From: Trachemys scripta elegans
Lineage: Eukaryota; Chordata; Testudines; Emydidae
Length of the DNA stretch: 64,000 bases
Reading direction: 5' to 3'
NCBI RefSeq assembly: GCF_013100865.1
Contig: NC_048306.1
Location: forward strand, 31,383,090-31,447,089
In this document: piece by piece, positions 24,014-35,225 of the stretch
How positions within the stretch are numbered: the stretch's first letter is position 1
How the letters are laid out: every line of letters begins with the position of its first letter
The notes under the pieces: generated by a model
What the model was told of the DNA's origin: nothing
Databases searched by the model: none
The model's input: only the letters and a program-made list of their open reading frames with translations
Program-made: the position numbers and the translations under genes

Positions 24014-24048
24014 TAAATTCGACCTAAAATCGTACTGTAGACCAGGCC
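24014..24048 (-). repeat. Harbinger right terminal inverted repeat
   Basis: The complement of 19755-19789 with mismatches. Followed immediately by TAA at 24049-24051, the second copy of the target duplication. Confidence 0.88.
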
Positions 24049-24051
24049 TAA

Positions 24052-27000
24052 ACCTAATTGAAAGGAGAATCTATGCCCTCACACTCTCTTCAAGGCCCTC
24101 TTTTCTGATTTTGGGTCCCTGACAGCATAGCTCCCCCAGCCTGCCACTGCCCCTTTGAGAGGTGTTGCAGGGTGCAGCAGAGGACAGGAACTCTGGAGGA
24201 CAGGTAAATACAGGTTTACACTGTGTTAACTTTACAGGATAAATGTCCAGGTGATAGCGAGTATAAGGCACCTGCTCTGCCACTCTCTACTCATAGGTCC
24301 CTGACTCCATGCAAGTCTTGGCTGGAGAAGCCTATAGTGCCACACAAGAACCAGCAAAGCCACTCTTCCCTTTTGTGAGATCCTTAAATGACCGCCGCAC
24401 AGACCTGCATTTTATTTTATACACACAAATTTAAAACATCAAGACTTTTGCATGAAGTTTCTTACCTATGTATTGCCTGCATATTTGGTTAGATAAGTTA
24501 GAATTGGGTAATGAAAAATGACAATAACAATAGTCCATGTTGTTTCATGAAGTTTTGCAATCAAGATTTCATTTTAATAATTTGAGGCAATTAAAAAAAT
24601 GTACCTTAAATATTTACACACACAGCAACAATGGATATATTTCACTTCTCTACAATAGGGCATCAAAGATGTTTCAAAGAATAAAATAAGTTTCACTGAC
24701 ACACAAGTGCAATATATCAAAAGGAAAAAAAATGGAACAACTCTCATCCACTCTCATGAAAGCCATTTTCATGACAAAAAAGCAGCCAAATGCAACTGTT
24801 ATTTATCTACAATGAAACTAGATATAACACAAGGTAAAGAAGTTTTAGTTTTAGATTTGTGGCCTACATGATTACAGAGTATTTTATAATTTTCCAAGGT
24901 TTTCCCTGAACGTTGGTGACAGCTTACCTTTCACACTTTACATACTTCTTGCTCTGCTGAAGATTAGAAGAATAAAAATTCAAATAGTTACATAGCAAAA
25001 TTCTAGAGAATATATTTAACCAAACCCTTTAATGCAAATTTAACCACAAGTCTCTGTGGAAAAAGCAAATAGAAAGTTAGGGATGTGGAAGCCTTAAAGA
25101 CTCATTACCATCCCAAATCTTTGTCTAATTTGTGTTTTCAACTATGAACAACAATAGCTGTGCTTCACTGGCACTTCTGGTCCTAACAGGATTTGTATGA
25201 TTCCTTTTTCATTTGTCTGTGAAGGTTCTCTCTCCCCAAACCCAGAATGTAATGAAGTCATGAGTCAATGAAGGGAAATAGTGCTGTTTAGCAAAAAGAG
25301 ACAAGAGAAAGGACAAAACAAGAATTTGCAATGGAGGAAGTCTGCATGGTTCATTGGATACCCTCCACAGTGGTTTGTAGGTGAGGAAACATTGGCAGAG
25401 AAATCATATTTAGATTGTGAGCCTGGAGGTTGCTGGTTATAGACTGAGATGAGAAACCTTATGTCAATATCTGATGTTGTCTGTTTCACTGCTGTTTACA
25501 AAAAACTTAGTCTGCATTCAGAACAAGGTGTTTTCTTTCCCAGGTGAAGGAAGTTATTTCTATAGATGTTCTTATCAGTGTAGTTTTAATTCTGCTACCA
25601 CTCATCTCAAAAGTGCTGGAGACTAAGTCCTTTTTCCTCATCATGTTTAGTGAGGTAAGACATTACTATAGATTTGTAAAGTGTTTTTTTAATTACATGT
25701 TATTTTGCAGATTTTGGTTATCAGTTCACAGACATGACAGCTGAATATTCATCCTCAAGCAAAGGAGGACATGCAAAATTGCACATTGTCTCCATAAAGA
25801 AACAGATTCCAAGAGCTCAAGATGAGAGTAGCAGCAGGACTACTGTTGTAGTGACTACTGCAAAAATGCTAAAAGATTTTTAAAAAGCAAATGAAATACC
25901 ACACTGTCAACATTGTCCTTCCCCTGCCCAAAGTAAACAAATGCTTCTACTGGTAGCAGTTTGACAAGAAAATGTTCATGCTGTGTCATTCTTCCTTAGC
26001 ATTCATTCATGCTACGAGTCACAACAACAAGAAGGAAGTGCCAGACATATCAACAATTCTGTCTGCCACCATCTGCCAGCAAACAGTCCCAATATATATA
26101 TATAAAATACACACACACACACTTTTACATCGATGTTGAGCATATATGTGAATTCACATTCAGTTCCATAGAAGTGTCAGCCTAGGGAAGATGGTGGATA
26201 CTTGGGATCTTCAGGATATTTATCAAAACAAGGCAGTATGATGGCTGTGTAGTAAAAAAACAAAACAAAACAAAAAACTCAGCTGTGCAAAAAAGTACAA
26301 TATTCACAATAAAAACGACAAGGCAAAAGGAGAGAGAGAGTGTATATTCAACAACAGTAGCTTTAAACAAAGAGATTTGAAGGAATACCCAAGAGACACC
26401 ATGAAAAGAGTATAGCTAATCAAATAACATGCTTTGCCTGGTACTCGAAGAGTAGCTCAAATGCTTAGCACCTGAACACACATATTTTGTTATATATAGA
26501 TATAGATATAGATATTATTTCTGGAAGGAAATACAGTGCATTATATACTAGTGTATATATTTTTCTGACACAACCAAAATGTGCTCATAAGTATGGGACA
26601 AAAAACATCTCAGTACAAATGGGACCATGAAAAGTGCTGAGGACCTACATCTCTCTATTGACTTCAATGGAAATTAATCAATTTCAGTGGGGCTTGCAGA
26701 GGTTCAACTTGTTGGCCTTAGTTAAGTAATGAAAGGGAAAAAAAATCTCTAAATTAGGAGGCAAATTGTACCTTATACAATTCAGCAAGGGAAGACAGTG
26801 ACCCTTATTCTACATATCCTGCTGACCACACAACTGATCTTAAGGACTGCCTGAAATGAAGTGTTTAGTTTGCTCCCAAGGTTTGTTGGATCCAAGACCC
26901 AATTAGCTAAAATCCTTCTCCATGTAAGGTGTGTATTTGCATATGATTGTTATTTTCTGGCTACCTAAATGTCTAATTATGCATATTCTTTCCTTTCACA

Positions 27001-27914
27001 GGCCGAAAGAATTTGTGATAATGTTTTTCCTCAGGACATATACCGTAATTGCCATTTTGGTTGACACACTTTTACATTGCCTCTTCTTTTGGAGGAGAGG
27101 GATTCATATTTCATGAGTTTTCACTTTCCTGAAACTTTTGTAAACTTTCTACGTTTAATGTCTCTGGTCTCTTGTCTATACTCAATTTAGGGCTTATATG
27201 TGAATCATTTTTTCTTGCCATTTATCATTTTATATTACTAATTTCAGTGCGTTAATACCCAAGAACCCAATCAGGGGCCAGAGCTGTGTACTACAGAGCA
27301 CAAGTAAGCAGTAAATTGATTATCTGTATTTTATATAATACCATGGTATTACTATAGTAATACATTTTAATAGCTTTTGAAGCTTTCTTTTTATTAATTT
27401 CAAAAGATCCCCATACTTTTCAACACCCCACCACAGCCAGATTCTGCCCTCAAAGTGTGTGTGTGTGGAGCTCTCATTGCCTCAGAGGTGGCAGTAAGAA
27501 GGTGTGATAGCTGATAGAATCAAGGGAACACCTTTCATAACAACACTGGCCATTCTAAGTATGTATACTAACACCACAGAGAGAACTTTAAATGTGTAAT
27601 AAAGAAAAACAAAACATTTCTCTTATAAACTGTTTTGAGAAGAGGCAGCTGCTACTACTTGCAGCCATGGCCTTGAATATCAAGAAGTATCTAAATCACA
27701 CAGCTGCCGAGTTTTGGAAAAGGAAAGTTGCAAACCATATAAACTGACTGATATTGCCATTTACTATTATGTCAAGAAATTCCTCCAGAAATCCATGGCT
27801 TGAACAGATTCTTTTTAGCCTGTGCCCAATAGGAGATCCAGCTAGTTATGGAGCACTTTATGTCCACTAATGAAGGGCGTTTGCAGACCTGAAGAGCATA
27901 GCATGCCAGGAGTC
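24052..27914. other. Anonymous AT-rich non-coding DNA with simple repeats
   Basis: No gene recognised. Holds alternating AT then (AC)n at 26092-26122, an (ATATAG)n stretch at about 26493-26516 and a short (GT)n at about 27457-27467. Around 26640-26720 is a stretch (attgacttcaatggaaatt...) like old amniote interspersed repeats. A possible 111-bp spliced exon at 25544-25654 is discussed in the findings; I cannot name it. Confidence 0.5.
26092..26122. repeat. (AT)n / (AC)n microsatellite
   Basis: An alternating AT stretch, a short aaaat interruption, then about nine AC units. Confidence 0.9.
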
Positions 27915-27959
27915 AGGGCCAGTTCTAGGCACCAGCAAAACAAGCTGGTGCTTGGGGCA

Positions 27960-28014
27960 GCACATTTTTAGGGGCGGCATAGCCGGCTCCAGAATGCCGC
28001 CCCTAAAAATGTGC
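27960..28014. repeat. Perfect 21-bp inverted repeat, 13-bp loop
   Basis: The arm at 27960-27980 (gcacattttta...ggcat) is the exact complement of 27994-28014. It forms the left hairpin of the fold-back element. Confidence 0.95.
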
Positions 28015-28050
28015 CCCGGCCGCCCTAGCTCACCTCCACTGCTGCTGCCA

Positions 28051-28160
28051 CGGCGCACGAAACAGCTGATTCGCGCGCCGCTACTCGTCCTCCCTCCCAG
28101 GCTCTCAAACCTGGAAGGGAGGGGGAGCAGTGGCGCGCAAATCAGCTGTTTTGCACGCCG
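28051..28160. repeat. Long imperfect hairpin, about 51-bp arms
   Basis: 28051-28101 pairs with 28110-28160 around a roughly 8-base loop (ctctcaaa), with a handful of mismatches and one small offset. The conserved core cagctgatt / aatcagctg is visible in the two arms. Confidence 0.85.
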
Positions 28161-28277
28161 CAGTGGCTCGGGGTCTCCCCCTCCCTCCCAGGCTCTCAAA
28201 CCTGGGAGGGAGGGGGAGATCCCGAGTGGCCATTTCGCCCGCCGCTGCTCCCCCTCCCTCCCAGACTTGAGAGCCTG

Positions 28278-28310
28278 GGAGGGAGGGAGGGAGGGAGGGA
28301 GGGAGGGGGA
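28278..28310. repeat. (GGGA)n tract
   Basis: About seven consecutive GGGA units on +, inside the third hairpin module of the fold-back element. Confidence 0.9.
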
Positions 28311-28506
28311 GACTCCGAGTGGCCTCGGCGCGGGCGCCGCTTCTCCCCCTCCCTCCCTCCTAGGCTTGAGAGCCTGGGGGGAGGAGGCAGGGCTGGGGAT
28401 TTGGGGAAGGGGCAGAGTTGAGGCGGGGCCGGGGGTGGGGTGATTAAAGAAGGGGGCAGGGCGGCCAAAATTGTTTTTGCTTTGGGCGGCAAAAATCCTG
28501 CCAGGA

Positions 28507-30059
28507 GTATTTGAATTTGTTAACAAAAAGCTTCTTGTGAATATAAAGAAGAAATGTAGGCAATTTTGCAGTAAAGTATCTTGATGATAGCCAAACAATA
28601 AATGCTATTGCTAACACAATTGCTAATAAATATTTTGAGATGACCATGTGTAGTCCTGGAAAATTCCATTTATGGATACCGTTCAGCCAATTTCTCCACA
28701 AATTCTATGAGTGATGTAGTAACCATGATTAAGTAATATGCACACTAAACGGTCAACTACATTATATTGATTTTTTCTTCCTTTTATTTGCACTGTCCAA
28801 CTGAAAAGAACTCAAGGAGTTTGTGAACTTTTTCTCTAAAAAAAGATTGTAATTAAACTACGATAGTATTGATGGTGCCATCTGAAATGGTTGATTAAGG
28901 GTTAAATCTTGCCTAATGTTACTTGGGTGAAGTGTGGATGACGATTCTGTTAGAGCTCCATGGCTGCAAATAGAATTCTTCCCCACTTATCATCCGCTGG
29001 CCGACCAAAGTCCTTAGGTATATGCTGCAACAGACAGCACACACTGGAAGAGTTTACACTGTTTGGAGTAGCAATGGAACACACAAGTTTGGAAAAGCCT
29101 GAAATAGTCATTTAACAATATCTGACTATATAAAGTAAGACTCCCACATCCTAGAATGGCTTGGCAAACTCAGTACTCTGCTTGTGGTGTGATCGTCCAA
29201 TAAGGAATGTGCTCCTACAATAGCCACTTCACTCCTCCCCCGCCTTTGCAACGTCATTCACTCTTTGTGGCCCCAGGCTGGAGGAGTCTGGACTTTGGAT
29301 AGATCCATCTTCACAATCCAGGGATGGAAGAGGTTTTGGGCAGGGTAACACCCTCCCCCGAAATCCAGGCACATTTATTGCAGTTCTCTTGCCTTTCATT
29401 TCCTGACAGGAATAATAGCACTTTATTATCCCAAAGTCAAAATGTAACTGAATTTTGACCCAAATGCCACAAACTGTAAAATAACAGAAATGCAAGGCTT
29501 GGCCCATTCAGTCATTTCCCCTTGCTCACCAACAGATGCGGGCAGAGAGCACCCTCTCTTTAGGAACCCTGCCCACCTGAAGTTCTGAAGCAGTTCTGGG
29601 TTGTTTTTCCCCTCCCCCACCCGTTTACAAACCGATGTGAATAGTGAGCTCCCTATTCCCTCTGGCTTCAGGATTGACATCTGTGAATAAGAGCACCAAA
29701 ACCGATGTAAACCACTGTGAAAGCATGGAGCAATGAAAGTAATTAAAGTAAAACTAGTGATTAGGGTCATTGCCATACCTACTGTAGTTGTGTGCTTGTT
29801 TTTAAATGAGAAGGATTGGTTGAAAATAACACTAGAGATAATAATGATGCAAGTTTATTTTTTGAAGGTACAAGTCATTTAAATTATAGCAGAATGTATC
29901 GCCAGTATTGCAGGTATGAATATACAAAAATGCTGACTGAAGGACATGGTTGAAATGATAGCCTACTGAATATGGGCAATGTTATAATGCCAATGCTACT
30001 ACTTTATAATCCTCTAGGTCTTTGTATCTGGGGATGTCAAAACACTTTCAAAAGATGAA
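28507..30059. other. Anonymous non-coding DNA
   Basis: No gene or clear repeat recognised. Minus-strand frames of 85-116 codons between 28444 and 29776 have no recognisable domain. Confidence 0.5.
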
Positions 30060-30178
30060 GTACAATTATTTATAAGTAAGGCAAAGATGGGTCCAGGATT
30101 AAAGAGTGGGTGGGTTGATAATGGAACCCAGGACTCTGTTTCTTTAACCACTGGGCCATGCTGCTTCCCATTTGCATC
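30060..30178 (-). repeat. MIR-like SINE
   Basis: In antisense, the phrase ggaacccaggactctg then ctttaaccactgggccatgc matches the tRNA-derived promoter half of MIR (B box then A box read backwards). It is preceded by a decayed core with tttataagtaaggc. Non-coding and old. Confidence 0.65.
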
Positions 30179-30217
30179 CTATTGTACAATTGCTCACATT
30201 TAACAAGCATTTGTCTT

Positions 30218-30665
30218 GTATAGTTTAAGGTGAGAAGGGACCACCAGAACATCTAGTCTGACCTCCTGTATATCACAGGCCACCGACACTACTCTGTCAT
30301 CCATACAACTGCTGCAATTAGACCAAAGTATTACATCCATTAAGAGACTAAAGTATTGTGTGCCACAGGCAGAGAACAGGAGGGAGCAAGATGCACCAAT
30401 GCCTGAAGCCCCAGCAATGGCAGGGAACTGGTCTTGGAAAGTGGCACAACCTCCACATAGGAGAGGAAGCGGAACCCTGCCCATCTGACCTGGTGGAAAA
30501 TTGCTTCCCAACTCCACATAAGACAATTATAGTTAGACTCTGAGCATATGAGCTATAACCAGCCCGACAAGTACCTGAGAGAGGTTTCTCAATACCACCT
30601 CAGAGCACCAACACACCCCATCCAGTGACCCATCTTTGGCTGTGGCCATCTCTCGGTATCCTTTT
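30218..30665 (-). mobile_element. CR1 LINE, 3' UTR fragment
   Basis: On + it reads ggtgagaagggaccacc, agaacatctagtctgacctc, then ctgacctggtggaaaattgc and ttgcttcccaactccacata: the antisense of a CR1 3' region with the gtcagactagatg phrase. The CR1 3' end is therefore at about 30218 and the sense strand is minus. No octamer tail or open ORF2 remains. Confidence 0.8.
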
Positions 30666-32582
30666 TAATTTTAAGCAAACATTTAAGAAGCTGATTAGAA
30701 GATCAAAACCATAAAATGTAACAAGGGAAGATCATCATAAGAAAAGAGATTGCTGTGAGATACTAACTGTAAGTAGTGGTCCCCCTTAAAAAAAGAATTG
30801 GAGCAGACTATTTGACAAATCTGATTTGCAAGCCTGCAGTTTCTCCTAAAAAATAGAAGCATAGCTTTCTGTTTATATATTAGCTTGTGCCTGACAAGCT
30901 TTGCTCTTTTATGCTGAGTTTCTTTGATTGCTTCAGCTGGGTGTAAGAGAAGCTGCTGAAATCACCTAGTGCTCTAGTCTGGTCCTGCTCTGAAGCTGTC
31001 AATTGAAATCATTACAAAAGAGCAGCAAAAGAGCACTTGGAAGAAGCACTAGGAGAAGTTGTTTTCTCTGAAATATACACACTTCTTATATAGGGACAAA
31101 AACAAGATTGTGGCATAAGCATGTAGCTAGAGGGGGAACACCAGCACTACTGGTATACAAACAATTATAACAGAGAAAATTATATTTGTTTAAATTAATA
31201 TTAAACAGTGTTTCCATCTGCAGTAAAACTGGGGTAGAACAATAATTTCATAGCAGGTACCCCCTCTCCCCAAACCCAGAAGCTTTAAAGGCACTGGATA
31301 GGCCCGATACTTTCTGACTAGTCTATGGCTGAGCCAAGAACATAAGTTCTGGACTTGTGTCTCAGTCCTGTGTTCTAACACTAAATCATACTTTCCTATG
31401 ATTGAACACGAATTTCAGATGATTGAATATGCATTTCAAATATGTATTTAAAAAACAAGAACTGGTTTTGGGTTATTACTACTTAACACAGGAGATGCTC
31501 AAGGGTCCCTCTTCTGTATACTTCACTTGGTATTATGTTACCCTAGAAGAGACTCCCTTCTACCCCCGCACCATTTAGGCTCTGTAGAAGAAGTGCTGGC
31601 ATTCAGGGAAAGGTTTTGATTATGCTCCAACGTAATCTCTATTGGCTGATGTTCCTAAACTCCTGTTATTTGTAATAACCCTTCCCTCACACATACCAAA
31701 TCTGCTGTTTCTAACTCATCTGCTACTGCTACTAAAGAATAGTCATCTTGGAAGATGAAACAAGAATATTGGGTCTTCATATGCAATCCTCATTCCAACC
31801 TAAAATGAAAAGCTATTGCTGGGGAAAAAATAAAGATGACAAGTCTATGGTATCAATTTTTTTAAAAAGGAAGGTTGAGAGAGATACTCAGAATTACAGA
31901 TGACCATAATAAATGCCCCTTTTTTGGTGTGGGAGGTCAGATGTAAAAACAGAAGTATGGCTGGCTAGTGTTAGAAGAATGTATATTAGGCCAAATGCCC
32001 TAAAGACATTTTCAGCATAAATGAATCCATGTGAAAGTGGCCCCTGTATAACCCATCCAGTTCAATGAAACCTACAGTGCATAGCCATTTGCTAATGCAG
32101 GTTTAATGGCCAGGGCAAAGGTGACTGACCCAATGGTGTCTGCTAGGCCAGGATCAAAGGCAAGAGTTGGGACTAGTTACCAAGCCAAGCCAGGAGACAA
32201 GTACCAAGGTCAAGCTCGACTTTGGCCAAAGGCAAGAGTCAAGAGCAAGATTGGGCCAAAAAAAGAAAAAAAGCAAGGTCTGTAGCAGTAGCAAAGCTGC
32301 ACTCTTGCTCAGACAGCTCCCTGGGTAACTTTAAATAGCTAGTATGGACCAACCAGATGACTGAATAGTTCTGTTGCTCTGGCCTCTCCAGTCAGTACTT
32401 ATTGTAGTGCCTAGCTCACCAGTAACTGTTTTGTGCTGCTTTGCCTGGCTCTCCATTCACAAAGGAGGCATCGGTTGCCCTGGACCCTAAAACACCAGGT
32501 TCTGGATCTGTGAATCCTTACAAATGAGGGGCATTCTTTCACACTTTACAGCAGCAAAGGAACAACTTTATAGTAGACACAA
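30666..32582. other. Anonymous non-coding DNA with a low-complexity LTR-like segment
   Basis: No gene recognised. About 32100-32520 carries irregular short repeats around ggcaagagtc / ccaaggtcaag, a pattern I associate with LTRs of turtle retroelements, but I found no TG...CA boundaries or target duplication. Confidence 0.45.
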
Positions 32583-33394
32583 TGTCATAACTATAAAGGG
32601 AAGGGTAACAGCTGTCCTGTGTACAGTACTATAAAATCCCTTCTGGCCAGAGACTCCAAAATCCTTTTCCCTGTAAAGGGTTAAGAAGCTCAGGTAACCT
32701 GGCTGGCATCTGACCCAAAGGCCCAATAAGGGGACAAGATACTTTCAAATCTTGGGGGGGGAGAGGCTTTTGTTTGTGCTCTTTGTTTGGGTTGTTCGTT
32801 TGCTCTTGGGACTGAGAGGGACCAGACATCAATCCAGGTCCTCCACATCTTTCTAAACAAGTCTCTCCTATTTCAAACTTGTAAGTAAATAGCCAGGCAA
32901 GGCATCTCAGTTTTACTTTGTTTTCTCAACTTGTAAATGTACCTTTTACTAGAGTGTTTATCTTTGTTTGCTGTACTTTGAACCTAAGACTAGAGGGGAG
33001 TCGTCTGAGCTCTTTAAGTTTGATTACCCTGTAAAGTTATTTTCCATACTGATTTTACAGAGATGATTTTTACCTTTTTCTTTAATTAAAAGCCTTCTTT
33101 TAAAGAACCTGATTGATTTTTCCTTGTTTTTAGATCCAAGGGGGTTGGATCTGTATTCACCAGGAGTTGGTGGAAGGAGGGGAATGGTTAATTTCTCCTT
33201 GTTTTAAGATCCAAGGGGTTTGGATCTGTATTCATCAGGGAATGGGTGAAAGGTTTCTCAAGGCTTCCCAGGGAAGGGAATTAGCTTGAGATGGTGGCAG
33301 CAGACCAGAGCTAAGCTGGTAGTTAAGCTTAGAAGTCTTCATGCAGGCCCCCACATTGTACCCTAAAGTTCAAAGTGGGGATACAGCCTTGACA
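32583..33394 (+). repeat. Solo LTR (812 bp), retrovirus-like or other LTR element
   Basis: Starts TGTCATAACTATAAAGGG and ends GGATACAGCCTTGACA, so it has the TG...CA ends of an LTR. TATAAAA at 32630-32636 is a plausible core promoter. No gag/pol-like coding follows on either side, so it is a solo LTR left by recombination between the two LTRs of a provirus. The flanks cacaa (32578-32582) and cacta (33395-33399) match at 4 of 5 bases and may be a decayed target duplication. It contains an internal direct duplication (about 33118-33171 and 33193-33242, sharing agatccaaggggNttggatc). Family not resolved. Confidence 0.8.
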
Positions 33395-35044
33395 CACTAT
33401 GTTTCAGAGATCTCAAATATTTTTAAAAGAAGAGTTGAAAATGTTCACTTCTTCCTGTTCTACTTTAGCTCCTTGGGTACTGCACACATACCTCCCCTTC
33501 ATACACCATCACCTTTGCAGGCAAGCAACCCAAGAAGCACAATAAATACTAGGAAGAAGAATATGCACCCTATTTTGAATTAGTCATACATTTAGGACCA
33601 TATTTTTCTTTCAAATTATGTAAAGATACATGGAGCATACAGCCCTTATGGCTTGGTTATGAGCTTACCAGGAAAGACAAGGTACTTTGTCAAAGGCAAT
33701 GCCTGGAGGTGTGTAGGGAACAATGACACCTGAACACGAGGAAAGGCTGCCCTTGCGTCACCCAGGCAACAGGTGTAGCTTGTACTCCATGCTGGCACAA
33801 TTATTCCAGGGTTCCAAGGTCTTACTCAGACATATCTCCAGTGGTACCACAAGTACTGCCAGGGGCACCACACACATCCACACACACTCCCAAACACACT
33901 TTGCACTCCCTCATGCACAGCATCCAAATCATCACTGCCCCCTGTGTTGGTGAAGCAGCCATAATTTTCCCCTCAAGCTATATCTACAGAGCCTGAAAAA
34001 GGGAGCCTCCGAGCCTGGGTTGATAGACTTGGGCTAGTGGGACTCTCATAATCTCTCTCAAAATAACTGTGTAGCCAGTGTTTTGAAGCAGCAGGTCAGG
34101 CTCTGAAGCCCCTCCCCACCATAGAACAAGGTATAACTGTTGATCTAGTTGTACCAGTAACAAAGGCATGTTGAGATTTCATATGCAGAAAAAGAAAGTT
34201 ATGGATAAATTTCTGAATCAGCACCACTTTAATTTCCCAACAATAGCTGACATGGCTGAATTAGTGATGTGATCTTTATTCAAAGATTACTCTTGCAATT
34301 TACAAAGTGATTAAATTGTGTGGTCATTTATTATTCCTGTAATCCCATTAAGTTTTTACTGAAATCCTAAAAAAAAACTTTTACTGCCTCAAGTATAGCC
34401 ATTTTATTGCTCATAATAATCATATTGATTTTACACACCATATCTAAATGCATTTTCTTTTTAAAGCATTAAATGTAATTTACAAATTAAGCTAGAGTTG
34501 AGCATCTGGCAAAGATATTCAGCTCCTTCCTGTTTGGAAAATGGCGTTTTTCTCTAACACTACTTCCTCCTCCCCCCCACCATTGCCTTCCTCTCAAACA
34601 GCCATTGGAAAATACCAATGAACACAAAAGATAATGAAACAGGATGGCACTTTAACAATCCACTGACCTCTGCATTAACTTTGTACAGCTGGAATGTGGT
34701 CAGAATGCAAAAAGTACTGATCTACTTCTGCTCATGCTTAGATTTAGGATGAGTCAAGTTCATTAAAATCTGTCTTGCAAGAAAGAAATATTGGCCAATT
34801 CAGTAATTTGTGGGAAAGGTTTTGTATAGACTGCAAACATGACTAGACAGCTTTGGGGAAAACATATATACTACTATAGTGCCAGAGGCCTTAACGAGGA
34901 CTGGGGCTAGGAGCTATACAAACAGATTGCAAGCTCTTTGAGACACAGACATGTCTTCATATGTAAGGCCCAGATCCTGCAATCATATCTACATAGGTGA
35001 AAAGGTCTGTCCTTGCAGGTCTGATACAAGAATTAGGAACAAAG
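33395..35044. other. Anonymous non-coding DNA with old repeat fragments
   Basis: No gene recognised. 33974-34160 (tatctacagagcctg ... caggctctgaagcccc) looks like a decayed miniature DNA element known from turtles. 34870-34960 (aacgaggactggggctagg ... gcaagctctttg) looks like the 3' part of an old LINE/MIR-type repeat. Confidence 0.45.
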
Positions 35045-35225
35045 TGCTTAAGACACTATTCTGGGACTGGGGAGATTTTTGTTCTATTCCTGGCTCTGTC
35101 ACTTATTTACTTTGCATCTCAATCCCTCATCTGTACAGTGGCAATATTACTTCCTTTCCCCAAAGAAGTGCTATAAGGATAAATACATTAATTTTTCTGC
35201 AGTGTTTAGAAAAGCCTATAAGACC
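35045..35225 (+). repeat. MIR-like SINE
   Basis: Sense-strand MIR landmarks in order: ttctattcctggctctgtcac, then tcaatccctcatctgtacag (core and LINE-related region), then ctataaggataaatac. Diverged and non-coding. Confidence 0.7.

Larger units (their letters stand above)
19755..24048. mobile_element. Harbinger (PIF/ISL2EU-type) DNA transposon, near-complete, 4.3 kb
   Basis: The left end gtgtatgtctacactacg (19755) pairs with the complement of the right end ggcctggtctacagtacg (ending 24048); similarity continues through aaattaggtc / attttaggtc, giving imperfect terminal inverted repeats of about 35 bp. Both sides carry the trinucleotide TAA (19752-19754 and 24049-24051), matching the 3-bp TWA/TAA target duplication of Harbinger elements. 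Inside are two convergent genes: a DDE transposase on + (20129-21424) and a two-exon Myb/SANT-like gene on - (21696-23694). This two-gene layout is the hallmark of autonomous Harbinger transposons. The transposase carries three stops, so this copy is probably no longer autonomous. Confidence 0.93.
27915..28506. mobile_element. GC-rich fold-back repeat (non-autonomous DNA element)
   Basis: A 590-bp island of GC- and CpG-rich DNA in AT-rich surroundings, starting cagggccagttctaggcacc. I recognise related sequences as an abundant turtle repeat starting CAGGGCCGGCTCCAGGCACC. The right end (gggcggcaaaaatcctgcc, ending about 28506) has lost a clean inverted terminus. Inside are a perfect 21-bp inverted repeat (27960-27980 with 27994-28014), a hairpin with arms of about 51 bp (28051-28101 with 28110-28160), a hairpin with perfect 19-bp arms (28174-28192 with 28201-28219, extending by a few pairs) and two further hairpin modules. 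The 243- and 163-codon open frames on the two strands are low-complexity P/S/R/G translations of the GC repeats and are not genes. Confidence 0.75.

Noticed and set aside
27867..28598. 243-codon open frame on the minus strand and 163-codon frame on the plus strand
   Set aside because: Both translate GC-rich hairpin repeats into low-complexity P/S/R/G text; they overlap on opposite strands and belong to a repeat.
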